Assembly (NCBI GenBank): GCA_026389335.1
Contig: JAPLIB010000151.1
Span: forward strand, 1-64,000
Source: Cyanobacteriota bacterium
Lineage (GTDB): Bacteria; Cyanobacteriota; Cyanobacteriia; PCC-6307; Cyanobiaceae
DNA: 64,000 bases
Direction: 5' to 3'
Shown here piece by piece: positions 9,745 to 32,321 of the stretch. The translations under genes and the position numbers were made by a program. Numbering within the stretch: the first letter of the stretch is position 1; every line of letters starts with the position of its first letter. The notes beneath the pieces are model-generated. The model was given only the letters and a program-made list of their open reading frames with translations, had not been told where the DNA came from and did not search any database.

Positions 9745-10218
9745 TCAGGGGAGCTGGATCGCTGCGGCCATCAACGCCGTGCTGGCACGGGGCAGGGTGC
9801 GCTTCGGCCGTGCCGGTGAGGGCACACCCAGGGGCAGGATCTCCTGCTGCTCCAGCTGGGCCTCGAGGGCCGGCAACTGCTCATACGCCACCCAGTGAAT
9901 GCAGTCCACCGGACAGGTATCGATCGCCTCCTGAATGCGATCGGTGCTGTCGCCGTCCTGGCGGATCGCCCGAGAGCGGCCCCAGGTGGACTCCACCAGA
10001 AAGGTGTTGCAGGCCACATGGGCGCAGTAGCGGCAGCCGATGCAGACCGCTTCATCCACCCAGACAGCCTTCTGCCGCAAGGCCCCACCCAGCACAGGTT
10101 CCAGACCGGTGGGCCCTGAGCCCGGCCCTGGGCTCACGACACGAAAGGCCAGGGCTGGATCCGTAACGAAAGATCCAGCTGCAGCCAGGGGATCAGCTGG
10201 ATCGGGGAGGGAGGCCAA
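9745..10218 (-). CDS. 4Fe-4S ferredoxin
   Basis: VWVDEAVCIGCRYCAHVACNTFLVE...AIDTCPVDCIHWV; CxxCxxC and CPVDC motifs. Confidence 0.88.
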   Translation of the reverse strand: MASLPDPADPLAAAGSFVTDPALAFRVVSPGPGSGPTGLEPVLGGALRQKAVWVDEAVCIGCRYCAHVACNTFLVESTWGRSRAIRQDGDSTDRIQEAIDTCPVDCIHWVAYEQLPALEAQLEQQEILPLGVPSPARPKRTLPRASTALMAAAIQLP

Positions 10219-10236
10219 GGGGGACAGTGCAGCGGT

Positions 10237-10629
10237 TCAGCGATCCCAACGGGTGACCACCAGTTCGATGCTGCCATCGAGCTGGTTGGTCTGCTCATTC
10301 ACCTCGAAGCCCTCCTCAGCGCTGGCGGCCAGAATCGTGCGCAGGGCATAGCGCTGGTGCAGCTGGGCCAGAAAGCGCTCGACCGGCACGGGCTGCTTCC
10401 ACAGATCCAGGTCGGTCACCAGCTCATAGCTGCCGCTATCGGCATTGAGACGGAAACCGATGTCGGCGCCGCCCTCCTGGGCGATCGCCAGCTCGGCGGT
10501 CACGGTCTGGCCGCGATAGCCGCGCACCTGCTGGCTGCCCTCCTGGGGCGGATGGCCCAGATCGGTGAGGGCGGCCACCAGGGTCTGGCGATCGCGCAAC
10601 TCGGTGGTGACAGTGCTGAAGTGCGACAT
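10237..10629 (-). CDS. DUF1257 family protein (Ycf35-like)
   Basis: MSHFSTVTTELRDRQTLVAALTDLG...QTVTAELAIAQEGGADIGFRLN; matches recalled Ycf35/DUF1257 N-terminus. Confidence 0.85.
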   Translation of the reverse strand: MSHFSTVTTELRDRQTLVAALTDLGHPPQEGSQQVRGYRGQTVTAELAIAQEGGADIGFRLNADSGSYELVTDLDLWKQPVPVERFLAQLHQRYALRTILAASAEEGFEVNEQTNQLDGSIELVVTRWDR

Positions 10630-10697
10630 CGGATCAGGGAAAACAAAAGATCAGGACAGTGGGGACAGGCTGGTGGGCTGAGTGCACGCCGCCGGAT

Positions 10698-10913
10698 TCA
10701 GGACGAACGCGGTAGGCCCAGGGCCTGATGCTCGTGCGCCGGGAGTTGCTGGCTCTGGAAGGCCTCGGCGGTGCTCCGCCGCTGCTGCACATGGCCAAGG
10801 CGGGCCTCGATCCGTTCAGTCAACGGCTCACAGCCCGTGCCCTGCACTCCTTCCACCAGCTCCTCCACCAACCCATCGGGCCGGATCCGGAAGCGGATGG
10901 TGCGCTGGGCCAT
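10698..10913 (-). CDS. DUF2997 family protein
   Basis: Start placed at MAQRTIRFRIRPDGLVEELVEGVQGTGCEPLTERIEARLG; DUF2997-like, adjacent to DUF1257. Confidence 0.75.
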   Translation of the reverse strand: MAQRTIRFRIRPDGLVEELVEGVQGTGCEPLTERIEARLGHVQQRRSTAEAFQSQQLPAHEHQALGLPRSS

Positions 10914-10975
10914 ACCCGATACCAACACGGAATGGCACAAGGTTAACGAGGTTGCTCCGGCGGTGGAGCCACCGG

Positions 10976-11788
10976 TCATTGCAGCAGTCCTTCATCCACC
11001 AGCGTCTGCAACCGTTCGAGCACCTCGGGCTGCTCCAGCTGCTCGAGGGCCAGGCGGGCCTCGTCGCGCACGCTGGGCTCGGCATCGTGGAGCATGGCGT
11101 GCAACAGCGATTCCACCACCTCCTGCTGACGGGGTTCAACCAGATCGGCATAGAGGCGGCCCAGCCCCCAGGCGCTGTTGCTGCGCACCGCCGGCTCACT
11201 GTCGATCCGCAGGCTGAGCAGCAGCTGGGAGGCGGCCGGATCGGCCTTGGCCGGCCCCGTACCGCCGGCATCCGCCAGCGAGCTCGCCGCCCAGAGGCGC
11301 ACGGCCGCCACATCCACCTGCAGGGAGCGAATCAGGGGATTGAGCACCGGAGCCTCGGGGTAATTGCCCAGGCTCCAGGCCACGGCCTTGCGCACGTAGC
11401 CGTTGTCATCGCCGGCCAGCAGGGCCAGCAAGGGCTCAACCCCGAGCGGATGGGGGTTGCGACCGAGGGCATAGACGGCACTCATCCGCAGAATCGGACA
11501 GCTGGCCGCCAGCAGGGGCAGCAGCAAGGGCACGGCCCGGGGATCCCGGTGTTCGCAGAAAATGCGCAGACCCTGCAGGCGCTGCTCCTGGGAACCGCTC
11601 AGCCAGGCGATGCCGGCATCACATTCGGCGGCCACCGCGTGGGCGCTCGGCGCAGCGGCATCGAGCTCATCAAGCGGGTCGCCCAGCAGCTCCTGCGCCA
11701 GCTCCAGGGCAAGCACCTCCGGATCGAGCACCAGATCGCCGGAGCTGTCAGGGAAAGGCAACGGATAAGGCTGGGCGTCGTCCGGCAT
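10976..11788 (-). CDS. HEAT-repeat protein
   Basis: Repeated helical units (RMSAVYALGRNP..., YVRKAVAWSLGNYPE..., VRLWAASSLADAGG..., VRSNSAWGLGRLYAD..., VRDEARLALEQLEQPE). Confidence 0.85.
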   Translation of the reverse strand: MPDDAQPYPLPFPDSSGDLVLDPEVLALELAQELLGDPLDELDAAAPSAHAVAAECDAGIAWLSGSQEQRLQGLRIFCEHRDPRAVPLLLPLLAASCPILRMSAVYALGRNPHPLGVEPLLALLAGDDNGYVRKAVAWSLGNYPEAPVLNPLIRSLQVDVAAVRLWAASSLADAGGTGPAKADPAASQLLLSLRIDSEPAVRSNSAWGLGRLYADLVEPRQQEVVESLLHAMLHDAEPSVRDEARLALEQLEQPEVLERLQTLVDEGLLQ

Positions 11789-11814
11789 GGGGCGAACCAG
11801 GTTCGCTGATTCTC

Positions 11815-11940
11815 TCAGCCCACCGGTGCCGGCGCCGCCATATCACCGGGAAGCCAGATGCGAGCACTCACGGCAAACAGGGCCAGGCCGAACATCAGCA
11901 CGATCGCGGCCGGCAGCAGGGTGGAGCGAAAGAACTGCAC
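11815..11940 (-). CDS. single-pass small membrane protein (41 aa, GTG start)
   Basis: Reverse-strand read (V)QFFRSTLLPAAIVLMFGLALFAVSARIWLPGDMAAPAPVG*; below the track's length cut-off. Confidence 0.5.
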   Translation of the reverse strand: MQFFRSTLLPAAIVLMFGLALFAVSARIWLPGDMAAPAPVG

Positions 11941-12252
11941 GGCGCCAGGATTCAGTGAAATTCATTCTGACCGGTGGAGGGTCCCCCTGGCCCACTTGCT
12001 CTAGCAGGCAATAACTGGCACGGCGGCGGCCAAGCGCCCTCCACGAGCCTGTGGCGACCGGCCCTCAGGGAGAACAGGCCCTTGCTCAGCGCGAAGACCG
12101 CATCCGTTTCAGCTTGTCCGTACCGAAGTTGATCCCGGGTGCAGGGCAGCGCTGATGTTGCAGCGCAGCGCGGCCCACCCCTCCGCCTTTGTGGGCGAGG
12201 ATCGGCGCGCACCTGGCTCCTAGCGTTCACCCCAGACACCGTCCGCTGCCTG

Positions 12253-13572
12253 ATGGCCCGTAGCCCTGAAACCGCGCCACCCCAGGCCCACCTGCCGGCC
12301 GCGGCACCGGGAAATGAACGGCAGCGGCTGGTGGCCGTGGCTGCAGAGGGCCTCGCCAGTGGCGCCCCCTTGAACATGGGCGGAAAGTTGCTGCAGGGCT
12401 GGCTGGCCAGCAGTGGCGTGCCCCTGGAGCTGATCGGGGTGATCCCGCAGCTGGCGGGGCTGCCCTATGCGTTCAAGTTCCTCTGGGCGCCGCTGCTGGA
12501 TCGCTGGCCGATCACCCGGCCCGATCGCCGCCGGGGCTGGATGCTGGTGCTGCAGCTTTGCCTGGTGGTGGTGCTGCTGCTGCTGGCCCTGGTTGCCACC
12601 CAGGCGCCCACGGCCGGCAGCCTGAAGCTGATCACGCTGATGGCCCTGGTGTTGGCCGCCGCCAGCGCCACCCAGGACATCGTGATCGATGCCTACCGCA
12701 CCGATCTGCTGCCGGAGAATGAGCGCGGCCAGGGCGCCGCCACCCACAACTTCGCCTACCGCACCGGCATGTTGCTGGTGAGCTCCGGCGGCTTCCTGCT
12801 GGCGGGCCGCTTCGGTTGGCCGGCCGCCTTCATCGGCTGTGCCGCACTGATGCTCCTGGTGGTGCCGTTCACGCTCGCGGCCCCCACCCTCAATCCGGTG
12901 CAGCATCCCGTCACCAGCCTGCGCCAGGCGGTGGTGGGGCCGGCCCGGGAGTTTCTGCGCCGCACCGGCGTCAACCAGGCGCCATGGTTGCTGATGTTGG
13001 TGCTGTTCTATCGCTGGCCCGATGGCCTGCTGGCCGCGCTCTCGATCGCCTTCCTCAAGCAGGAGGGCTTCAGCGACGCCCAGATCGGCCTGCTGGATGG
13101 CGGCTGGGCCATTGCCGCCACGATGATCGGCACCGTGATCGGCGGCGTGCTGTTCGCCCGGCTGGGCATCAACCGCTGCCTATGGCTCTTCGCCGCGGTG
13201 GGGGCGGCCGGAAACCTCGGCTACGCCGCCCTGGCGCGCTTCGGTGGCGGCCTGCCGGGGCTGATGGCAGCCGTGAGCTTGGAGAACATCTCCAGCGGCA
13301 TGGTGGGAGCCGGGTTCGTCGCCCTGCTGATGAGTCTGTGCAATCCCCGTTTCTCGGCCACCCAGTACGCCCTGCTCTCCGGGGTCTACGCCTTCAGTCG
13401 CACCCTGCTGGCCCTGCCCTCCGGCTGGCTGGCGCTGCGGCTGGGCTGGAGTGGCTACTTCCTGGCCACGGCCCTGGCGGCCCTGCCGGCTTTCCTGTTG
13501 ATGGCCCGCCTGGTGCCCTGGAACGGAGACAGGTGCCTCGGGGCCTTTGATCCCGCCCGCGACGCCACCTGA
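12253..13572 (+). CDS. MFS transporter, AmpG/PAT-like
   Basis: GAPLNMGGKLLQGWLASSGVPLELIGVIPQLAGLPYAFKFLWAPLLDRW, SATQDIVIDAYRTDLLP; multiple TM segments. Track ORF begins at 12139; internal Met preferred. Confidence 0.85.
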   Translation: MARSPETAPPQAHLPAAAPGNERQRLVAVAAEGLASGAPLNMGGKLLQGWLASSGVPLELIGVIPQLAGLPYAFKFLWAPLLDRWPITRPDRRRGWMLVLQLCLVVVLLLLALVATQAPTAGSLKLITLMALVLAAASATQDIVIDAYRTDLLPENERGQGAATHNFAYRTGMLLVSSGGFLLAGRFGWPAAFIGCAALMLLVVPFTLAAPTLNPVQHPVTSLRQAVVGPAREFLRRTGVNQAPWLLMLVLFYRWPDGLLAALSIAFLKQEGFSDAQIGLLDGGWAIAATMIGTVIGGVLFARLGINRCLWLFAAVGAAGNLGYAALARFGGGLPGLMAAVSLENISSGMVGAGFVALLMSLCNPRFSATQYALLSGVYAFSRTLLALPSGWLALRLGWSGYFLATALAALPAFLLMARLVPWNGDRCLGAFDPARDAT

Positions 13573-13591
13573 GCAGGCCACCCCAGGCGGA

Positions 13592-19090
<5,499 letters not shown>

Positions 19091-19183
19091 TCAGCGTGGT
19101 CAGCGCGCAATGAAGAAAATCTGGGAAGGAAGCTGGGGGGAACCCACGGCGTCGTGACGCCGATCACGGTCAGGTAGCGGTGC

Positions 19184-21088
19184 TCATGCGGCGGCCACGG
19201 AAGCAATGATCGTGCTGTTAATGACGACACGACCGACGGTGGTGAGCAGATAGCGACTGATCAGGGCACCGTCTTCATCGAAACGGTCACGGCGATATTT
19301 CCACTGCTCGACGCGGGTGCCGTCGCTGAGGGTTTCGGCCGATTGCGGCTCCTGGTCCTCGTCGTCGCTTTCAACCTCGCCGGTGAACCGCACCCAGATC
19401 CAGTCATGCAGGGTGAGGTACTTCTCCTCAAAGGCAGCGATCACATCGTCGAGGTCGGCGAAACTGCGGCTGCGATCTCCATAAGCAGGACGTTTGGCAC
19501 CAGGCTGCTCGGCGGTGAGGTAATAAGCACCGAGCACCATGTCCTGGGACGGCGTGATGATCGGCTCGCCGGTGGCGGGCGAAAGGATGTTGTTACTGGC
19601 CAGCATCAACATGCGAGCTTCCGTCTGCGCCTCGATCGCCAGAGGCACGTGCACGGCCATCTGGTCACCGTCAAAGTCAGCGTTGAAGGCCGGGCACACC
19701 AAGGGGTGGAGCTGGATGGCCCGACCATCGACAAGCTTGGGCTCGAAGGCCTGGATACCGAGGCGGTGCAGCGTCGGAGCCCGGTTGAGCAGGATCGGAT
19801 GGCCTTCGATCACCTCCTGAAGCACCTGCATCACTTCGTCGTCGGCACGCTGGATCAGCTTCTTGGCAGCCTTGATGTTGTTGACGATGTTCTGGCGAAT
19901 CAGGCGATGGATCACGAAAGGCTGGAACAGCTCGATCGCCATTTCCTTCGGCAGACCGCACTGGTGCATCTTGAGCTTGGGGCCCACCACGATCACCGAA
20001 CGGCCGGAGTAGTCGACCCGCTTGCCGAGCAGGTTCTGGCGGAAGCGACCCTGCTTGCCCTCGATGATATCGCTGAGCGACTTCAGGGCCCGATTGTTGG
20101 CGCCGACCACGGTGCGGCCGCGGCGACCGTTGTCAATCAAGGCATCGACCGCCTCCTGCAGCATCCGTTTCTCGTTGCGGACAATGATCTCGGGAGCGAG
20201 GATCTCCTGCAGACGCGCCAAGCGGTTGTTGCGGTTGATCACCCGCCGGTAGAGATCGTTGAGGTCGCTGGTGGCGAAACGGCCGCCATCAAGCTGCACC
20301 ATCGGCCGCAGATCGGGCGGAATCACCGGGATCACATCCAGCACCATCCACTCGGGGCGGGCGTTGGTGGCGATGAAGTTGTCGATCACGCGCAGGCGCT
20401 TGATCAGCTTGGCCCGCTTCTGACCCTTGCTGGCGGCGATTTCCTCACGCAGCTGCTCCGCAATCGCAGTGAGTTCAAGGTCTTCAAGTAACTGCTTGAG
20501 CGCCTCGGCACCGATGCCGACAACGGGCTCATTCTCAATCTCGGAATCTTCGGCGAAGATCTGGTCTTCGATTTCAAGCCACTCATCTTCGGTGAGCAGC
20601 TGCTTGTAGGTAAGATCTTTATGGTCGCCCGCGTCGAGCACCACGTAGCAGTTGAAGTAGACGATCTGCTCCACATCCCGCAAGGGCATGTCAAGCAGAA
20701 TCGCCACATAGCTGGGAATCCCCTTCAGATACCAGACGTGGGACACCGGCGCCGCCAGCTTGATGAAGCCCATGCGATGGCGACGCACCCGGCTCTCGGT
20801 GACCTCAACGCCGCAGCGCTCACAGACAATGCCGCGGTGGCGCACCCGCTTGTATTTGCCGCAATGGCATTCCCAGTCCTTGGAAGGGCCGAAGATCTTC
20901 TCGCAGAACAGCCCGTCCATTTCGGGCTTGAGGGTGCGGTAGTTGATCGTCTCCGGCTTGGTGACTTCACCCACCACCTGACCGTTGGGCAGGGTGCGCT
21001 GGCCCCACTGCATGATCCGCTCGGGGGAAGCGAGCGTGATCTTCACGTAGTCGAAGTGGTTTTCGGTGCGGAGATTGCTGTTGGACAT
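19184..21088 (-). CDS. rpoC1: DNA-directed RNA polymerase subunit gamma (RpoC1)
   Basis: [25 protein letters not shown]...CEKIFGP...[15 protein letters not shown]. Start set at the internal Met of the track ORF. Confidence 0.98.
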   Translation of the reverse strand: MSNSNLRTENHFDYVKITLASPERIMQWGQRTLPNGQVVGEVTKPETINYRTLKPEMDGLFCEKIFGPSKDWECHCGKYKRVRHRGIVCERCGVEVTESRVRRHRMGFIKLAAPVSHVWYLKGIPSYVAILLDMPLRDVEQIVYFNCYVVLDAGDHKDLTYKQLLTEDEWLEIEDQIFAEDSEIENEPVVGIGAEALKQLLEDLELTAIAEQLREEIAASKGQKRAKLIKRLRVIDNFIATNARPEWMVLDVIPVIPPDLRPMVQLDGGRFATSDLNDLYRRVINRNNRLARLQEILAPEIIVRNEKRMLQEAVDALIDNGRRGRTVVGANNRALKSLSDIIEGKQGRFRQNLLGKRVDYSGRSVIVVGPKLKMHQCGLPKEMAIELFQPFVIHRLIRQNIVNNIKAAKKLIQRADDEVMQVLQEVIEGHPILLNRAPTLHRLGIQAFEPKLVDGRAIQLHPLVCPAFNADFDGDQMAVHVPLAIEAQTEARMLMLASNNILSPATGEPIITPSQDMVLGAYYLTAEQPGAKRPAYGDRSRSFADLDDVIAAFEEKYLTLHDWIWVRFTGEVESDDEDQEPQSAETLSDGTRVEQWKYRRDRFDEDGALISRYLLTTVGRVVINSTIIASVAAA

Positions 21089-21130
21089 GGCGGCGGACTG
21101 GCGGTGAGAGGGGAAAGCGTGAGGCAATCA

Positions 21131-21149
21131 GGCCCCGCCTAGCGGGGCC
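21131..21149. other. perfect inverted repeat GGCCCCGC-CTA-GCGGGGCC between rpoB and rpoC1
   Basis: 8-bp perfect stem with 3-nt loop, read directly. Confidence 0.8.
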
Positions 21150-21161
21150 CCCGAGCGGCGA

Positions 21162-24452
<3,291 letters not shown>

Positions 24453-24749
24453 ACGGTGAACCTGCGGGACGGATGGACGGGGCCTGGAGCGGAGGTCGAC
24501 CGGCGGGGCCGGCGTTGAGACTGGACCGGCGGATAGTCCGGGGCCAGCTCTGGTCATGCGAAGAGGCGCATCAGCCCCGACCGATCCCCCTGGCAGGCAG
24601 GGGAAGGAGGAAGGGGCGTGCGCCTATCGAGCTCGCCGCGAGGAGAGCAGGGTCATGACGAACAGTCGCCTTTTGTTCTCTGATGGCAGGGGTGCTGCCA
24701 TACGGTTGGAGAGCAAGGTTGCTGCCGCGGGTTGGGAAGGCAGGGATAC

Positions 24750-24777
24750 TGCCGTAATCGACGGTGCCGTAATCGAC
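24750..24777. repeat. direct repeat of tgccgtaatcgac (2 copies, 15-bp period)
   Basis: actgccgtaatcgacgGTGCCGTAATCGACaaa, read directly upstream of rpoB. Confidence 0.7.
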
Positions 24778-24812
24778 AAAGGGAGCGTTTCCACTTCCAG
24801 GCCAATGAACCA

Positions 24813-25964
24813 TCATACAACGTCGTTGGACAGCCTGAACAGCCTGTGGGCGTTGGTGGTGCTGGCGCGGGCCACCTGCTCCAGGCTTTCGCCGCGCAGC
24901 TCGGCGACGCGCTCGGCGACGCTGAGCACATACGCCGGCTCGTTGCGCTTGCCGCGGCGGGGCACCGGTGCCAGGAAGGGGCAGTCGGTTTCCACCAGAT
25001 AGCGATCGGCGGGCACCTGGCGGGCGCATTGATGGGTGGCCTCGGCCTTGAGAAAGGTGACGGTGCCACTGAAGCTGATGTAAAAACCCAACGCCAGGAA
25101 GGCCTCCATCTCGGCCGGAGTGCCACCCCAGCAATGCATCACTCCCCCAGGACAGCGGCCTGAGGCCCCTCGGGATCGCAGCTCAACCAGCATGGGCTCA
25201 GCCGCATCGCGGCAGTGAATGATCACCGGCAGATCCAGCTCCAGAGCCAGATCCAGCTGGGGCCGCAGCATCTGCAACTGCTCCTCCAGATTGCTTTGGC
25301 GGAACAGATCCAGGCCCAGTTCACCGATGGCCACAACGCGTCGATCGGCCTGGGCGGCCTGGCGCAGCACCGCCACGGTGTCGCTCTGCCAGTGGCCGCT
25401 GTCGAGCGGGTGGACGCCGACTGCGTAGCGCAGCTCCGGAAAGCGATCGGCCAGAGCCCGGATCGCCGGGATTTCAGCCGGCTCGACGCAGGCATGCACC
25501 AGGGCGGTGACCCCGGCCTCGCGCCAACGGGCACTGACGGCATCGAGGTCGTCGTCGAAGTTACGGAAGATGAGATGGCAGTGGCTGTCCACCAGAGGGG
25601 CCATCGGCCTGGGAGCTGGCAGCGGCGTCTCAGCCAGCTGGTTGCCTGGAACCGGGGCCGCGTCGGCGAGGGGCAACGGGGAGAGGGGCGGGCCGCTGGC
25701 CATGGGCGGGGAGGTGAAGAAATGGTGAGCCGCTGGCTGGGAAGCCCTGGGGCTAACGACGTCAGAATCAGGCATCGCATGATCACCTGATCTGGCAGCG
25801 GCTGGCCCCTTGATAGACGCCCTCAACACAATCTGGGGGTCACCCCAGGATCTGATCAAGGGGGAACGGGGATGCTTCCCAGGCTGTGCTCGCCAGCAGG
25901 CCCAGAACCAGCAGGACTCCCATACCGCTGCACCACCGACCCGCTGATCAGGAGGTGCGCCCAA
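24813..25964 (-). CDS. TatD family hydrolase; true start probably internal (MAPLVDSHCHLIF)
   Basis: LVDSHCHLIFRNFDDDLDAV, AIGELGLDLFRQSNLEEQLQMLRPQLDLALELDLPVIIHCRDA, LVETDCPFLAPVPRRGKRNEPAYV. Confidence 0.93.
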   Translation of the reverse strand: MGAPPDQRVGGAAVWESCWFWACWRAQPGKHPRSPLIRSWGDPQIVLRASIKGPAAARSGDHAMPDSDVVSPRASQPAAHHFFTSPPMASGPPLSPLPLADAAPVPGNQLAETPLPAPRPMAPLVDSHCHLIFRNFDDDLDAVSARWREAGVTALVHACVEPAEIPAIRALADRFPELRYAVGVHPLDSGHWQSDTVAVLRQAAQADRRVVAIGELGLDLFRQSNLEEQLQMLRPQLDLALELDLPVIIHCRDAAEPMLVELRSRGASGRCPGGVMHCWGGTPAEMEAFLALGFYISFSGTVTFLKAEATHQCARQVPADRYLVETDCPFLAPVPRRGKRNEPAYVLSVAERVAELRGESLEQVARASTTNAHRLFRLSNDVV

Positions 25965-26167
25965 CCTCTGGCAATGGCTGGTCGCAACACGATCAGATGC
26001 AGATGCCTACGTTTCGGGAGGGTAAGCGGCCGAACCAACGGAGCAACCGGGGTTTGAATACTGAACCACCAGCATCAACCGCGCCAGAGCATCAGGTCGC
26101 ATGGATCAAGCATGGAGCCGATCGCGAAAGAAAGCTGGCTCTTGCAAGCCTTCCTACCAGTAGCGCG

Positions 26168-26186
26168 CAAAACAAAAAGCCCGAAG
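26168..26186 (-). terminator. possible Rho-independent terminator (GGCC-TTCG-GGCT followed by T-tract on minus strand)
   Basis: Plus strand ...caaaaagcccgaaggccaa...; short stem, UUCG tetraloop, T5. Confidence 0.4.
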
Positions 26187-26417
26187 GCCAAATCCAGCAC
26201 CTGGATTGACCTGGCCGAAACCATTGTCCAGGGTCCCGGCTTGCCACTCCCCGATAGGGCCGGCTAGCACATGAACGAACAAGTACCAGGTAAACCGAGT
26301 ACAGCTTCCAGATCAAGGCCTGCCCGACACGTCACCAAAGGCGTTCGGGCGGCTAGCGATAAGGCCCGGCACCCGAAACGGCCAGGCCCGTTGAGTCAGA
26401 GCTTGAGGCGCTGGCCT

Positions 26418-26800
<383 letters not shown>

Positions 26801-26829
26801 TAGCCTCGGATTTCCCAGCCCCAGCCCCC

Positions 26830-28179
26830 TTGAGCATGTCCAGTCCCGCTGCCGGCCCCCGGGCCGAAACCGGTGCCGACACTCCTGTTCTGGTGATCGA
26901 ATTGCTGCGGGATGCCGCCCAGGCCCGCGTTCGGCTCGAGGCGATCGCCGAACGCACCGGCGGCGCCCGACTACGGCAGGAAGAACAGCTGGTGGCGGAA
27001 ATCCTTGAACAAGTGCGCGGCGGCGGGGATCGGGCTCTCCTGGAGCTCAGCGAGCGCTTCGATGGGGTCCGGCCCGATCCGCTGCGGGTGCCGAGCGAGC
27101 GGCTGCTCCAGGCCTGGGAGGGCACCAGCCCCTCCCTGCAGGCGGCCCTGCAGCTCGCCCATGGGCGCATCCTGAGCTTCCATCAGCAGCAGCTGCCGGC
27201 CGATCTGGCCATCACCGGGCCCTATGGCGAACGGCTCGGACGCCGCTGGCGGCCGGTGGAGCGGGCTGGGCTGTATGTGCCCGGCGGCCGAGCCGCCTAC
27301 CCGAGCACCGTGCTGATGAACTCCGTACCGGCGACCGTGGCCGGGGTCGAGCGGCTGGTGATGGTCACCCCCCCGGGTCCCGGCGGTGTGCCCAACCCGA
27401 TCGTGCTGGCGGCTGCCCACCTGGCCGGCGTACGCGAGGTGTACCAGGTGGGCGGTGCCCAGGCGATCGCCGCTCTGGCCTACGGCACCGAATCCATTCC
27501 CCAGGTTGACGTGATCAGTGGCCCGGGCAACCTCTGGGTCACCCTGGCGAAGAAGGCCGTCTACGGCCGGGTGGGAATCGACTCCCTGGCGGGCCCCAGC
27601 GAAGTGCTGGTGATCGCTGACCACAGCGCCCGGCCAGACCAGGTGGCCGCTGACCTGATGGCCCAGGCGGAACACGACCCGCTGGCGGCGGCGATTCTGA
27701 TCACCACCGATGAGGCCCTGGCCGCTGCCGTACCGGCGGCGATCGCAGCCCAGCTGGAGCATCATCCCCGCGCCGCCATCACCCGCCAGGCTCTGGAGGA
27801 CTGGGGCCTGATCGTGGTCTGCGACGACCTCAGCACCGCCGCCAGCCTCAGCGACAGCTTCGCGCCGGAACACCTGGAACTGCTGGTGGAGGACCCCGAA
27901 CCCCTGGCCGAACGCATCCGCCATGCCGGGGCGATCTTCCTCGGGCCCTGGAGCCCGGAAGCGGTGGGCGACTACCTGGCCGGGCCGAATCACACCCTGC
28001 CCACCAGCGGCACCGCCCGCTTCGCCGGCGCCCTGAGCGTGGAAACCTTCCTACGCCACACCAGCCTGATCCACTTCAACCAGGCCGCCCTGGAGGCCAC
28101 CGGGCCGGCCGTGGTGGAACTGGCTGAGAGCGAGGGGCTGCACAGCCACGCCGAGTCCGTGCGGCGGCGACTGGGCTGA
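26830..28179 (+). CDS. hisD: histidinol dehydrogenase
   Basis: [95 protein letters not shown]. Confidence 0.97.
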   Translation: MSMSSPAAGPRAETGADTPVLVIELLRDAAQARVRLEAIAERTGGARLRQEEQLVAEILEQVRGGGDRALLELSERFDGVRPDPLRVPSERLLQAWEGTSPSLQAALQLAHGRILSFHQQQLPADLAITGPYGERLGRRWRPVERAGLYVPGGRAAYPSTVLMNSVPATVAGVERLVMVTPPGPGGVPNPIVLAAAHLAGVREVYQVGGAQAIAALAYGTESIPQVDVISGPGNLWVTLAKKAVYGRVGIDSLAGPSEVLVIADHSARPDQVAADLMAQAEHDPLAAAILITTDEALAAAVPAAIAAQLEHHPRAAITRQALEDWGLIVVCDDLSTAASLSDSFAPEHLELLVEDPEPLAERIRHAGAIFLGPWSPEAVGDYLAGPNHTLPTSGTARFAGALSVETFLRHTSLIHFNQAALEATGPAVVELAESEGLHSHAESVRRRLG

Positions 28180-28690
28180 ACCCCCGCGGCGAAGGGAGGG
28201 AGACAGGGGCGGCACCGGTTAAACCGCCGTGCGACGGCGTTGGCGCCACCACCGGCTCAGGAGGCATCTTTCCCCTCTTCACAGCTGTTCATCATCCCCA
28301 GGGTGACAAAACGCAGCAAGGCGAATCAGGAGCGCAAACAGCCCCCCTTTCTCCGCTTCGAGCCGCCTTTGGAGGCAGGATCAGCTCACCATTGAAGGAT
28401 GTCAGGCGCTGTGGCGCGCGGCGTAAGGACGGGCCATCCTGCAGCCAAAGGCGAGCCGCTCCATAACCCAGCTGGCACCAAATCAGTCGGCGCTGACTGG
28501 CGTCCGTGCCCGTGATGGTGCCTACAGCTGACCACCATGAATCTCGCCAAGACCATCAGCCTGAATTCCAGACCCAGGGAGCAATTGCAGGATCAGAATT
28601 TAACCGAAGTCAAGCAATCAAGCAGGATTTGACTGCAAAGTGCGACCCGAAATTGGGGATTCCAACCCAACAGCAAGACCTCGAGACTGA

Positions 28691-29146
28691 TCAGGAGATC
28701 GGGAAAAAATCAGCGGTTGGGGCGGCACTGATCACCAGCTCGCCACTCAGGTGGGGCTCAACCCAGGCCCACCAATCCTTGAAGTGGCTCGTCTCCAGGT
28801 GATCCTTGAGGGCCAGCTCCGAGGGCCAGGTCTCCACAAAGACATAAGTGCCCGGATGTTCGATATCAGCGTTGCAGGAATAGCTGGTCACCGGGTCCTT
28901 GGCACGGGTGATGGCAGCGAGGGCCAAGGTCCGACGTTCGAAGTCCTGCTGTTCCGATGGATTGAGGTTCATCGGCAGTCGTCCCACGACCCGAATCGGC
29001 TCAGCCGTGTGTTCCACACCCGGCGCCGCCAGGCTGGCCGTCGGCTGGACCAGCAGCAACAAGGCCGCCATCACCAGACTGGACAGCAGCCAGCCCAGGG
29101 AAGCCGCCGCGCGAGACCCTGGAGAGCGGGAAGAAGAACTGGCCAT
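28691..29146 (-). CDS. exported antibiotic-biosynthesis-monooxygenase-like (ABM, ferredoxin-like fold) protein
   Basis: Signal-peptide-like N-terminus; VVGRLPMNLNPSEQQDFERRTLALAAITRAKDPVTSYSCNADIEHPGTYVFVETWPSELALKDHLETSHFKDW. Confidence 0.7.
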   Translation of the reverse strand: MASSSSRSPGSRAAASLGWLLSSLVMAALLLLVQPTASLAAPGVEHTAEPIRVVGRLPMNLNPSEQQDFERRTLALAAITRAKDPVTSYSCNADIEHPGTYVFVETWPSELALKDHLETSHFKDWWAWVEPHLSGELVISAAPTADFFPIS

Positions 29147-29404
29147 AGGGATTGACTGGCGGCAGTGCCAATGGAGGTAAGCATCTTATCGAGCCGAAGC
29201 ATCCCCACCAGCCAATCAATCAGCAAACGAGCAGCAGCCAGCCCGGAACCCTGGGCCCAGGGATTGGCGCGCCGGAAGCCGTTCCCAGGGGCTGGACGCC
29301 GATCACGCAGCAAAGGGTGAAGACGGCGCCAAGCAGCCCAGACATCAACCGCCCAACCCCCAGCAGCCCACTGGTCAGCACCGCCTACCGGTCTTGGCTA
29401 CGCC

Positions 29405-30118
29405 TCAGCGCTTCACCAGATCCCGCACCCCTGGCACTCCCTCCACAATCTCTCCCACCAGCACCTGGTCGGTGAGGTTCACGAACAGGCCGTTCTCCAG
29501 CACCCCCGGCAGGTTGTTGATCTCCTGCTCCAAGGCCACCGGATCGCTGATGCCGCCGGCGAACTTCACATCCAGCACCAGGTTGCCCTGATCGGTCACC
29601 ACCGGACCGGCCTTGCGCACGGCCATGCGCAGCTGGGCGTCGCCGCCCAGCGCCCCCAACTCGCCCTGCACCTGGCGCCAGGCGCCGGGCAGCACCTCCA
29701 CCGGCAGCAGGAAACCCAGATTCAGCGTCTGCACCAACTTGCTGCTGTCCACCACCACCACGAAGCGCTCGGCGCGGCGCGCCACCAGCTTTTCCTGCAC
29801 GTGACAGGCGCCGCCGCCCTTGATCAACTGAAAGGAGGGATCCACCTCATCGGCGCCATCAATCGCCAGATCAATGTGCTCAATCGCATTGAGGCTCTTG
29901 AGCGGAATGCCGAGCTCAGCGGCCAGCACTTCGCCCTGGAACGAGGTGGTCACACCGACGATGTCCTTGAGCTCTCCGCTCAGCAACTTGGCGCCGAGAC
30001 CGTGAATCATCAGGGCGGCAGTGGAACCAGAGCCCAGTCCCACCACCATGCCGTCACGGATCTGCTCGACGGCCGCCGCCGCTACAGCCTGCTTCATGCG
30101 GTCCTGCAGATCGGCCAT
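29405..30118 (-). CDS. rpiA: ribose-5-phosphate isomerase A
   Basis: [74 protein letters not shown]. Confidence 0.96.
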   Translation of the reverse strand: MADLQDRMKQAVAAAAVEQIRDGMVVGLGSGSTAALMIHGLGAKLLSGELKDIVGVTTSFQGEVLAAELGIPLKSLNAIEHIDLAIDGADEVDPSFQLIKGGGACHVQEKLVARRAERFVVVVDSSKLVQTLNLGFLLPVEVLPGAWRQVQGELGALGGDAQLRMAVRKAGPVVTDQGNLVLDVKFAGGISDPVALEQEINNLPGVLENGLFVNLTDQVLVGEIVEGVPGVRDLVKR

Positions 30119-30166
30119 GACGTCCTCTTCAGAGGTGGCTGACGGTAGCAAGCGTGGCGCTCTGGC

Positions 30167-32241
<2,075 letters not shown>

Positions 32242-32321
32242 CCGGGTTTGCCGTCCTGCCGCCGTCAGGATTCTGATCCGGTCCGAGCGGCCTAGGTTGC
32301 CCGCAGTGATCGTTGCCGGCC

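Noticed and set aside
10682-11809. 375-aa plus ORF over DUF2997/HEAT-repeat genes
   Set aside because: Antisense to recognisable HEAT repeats.
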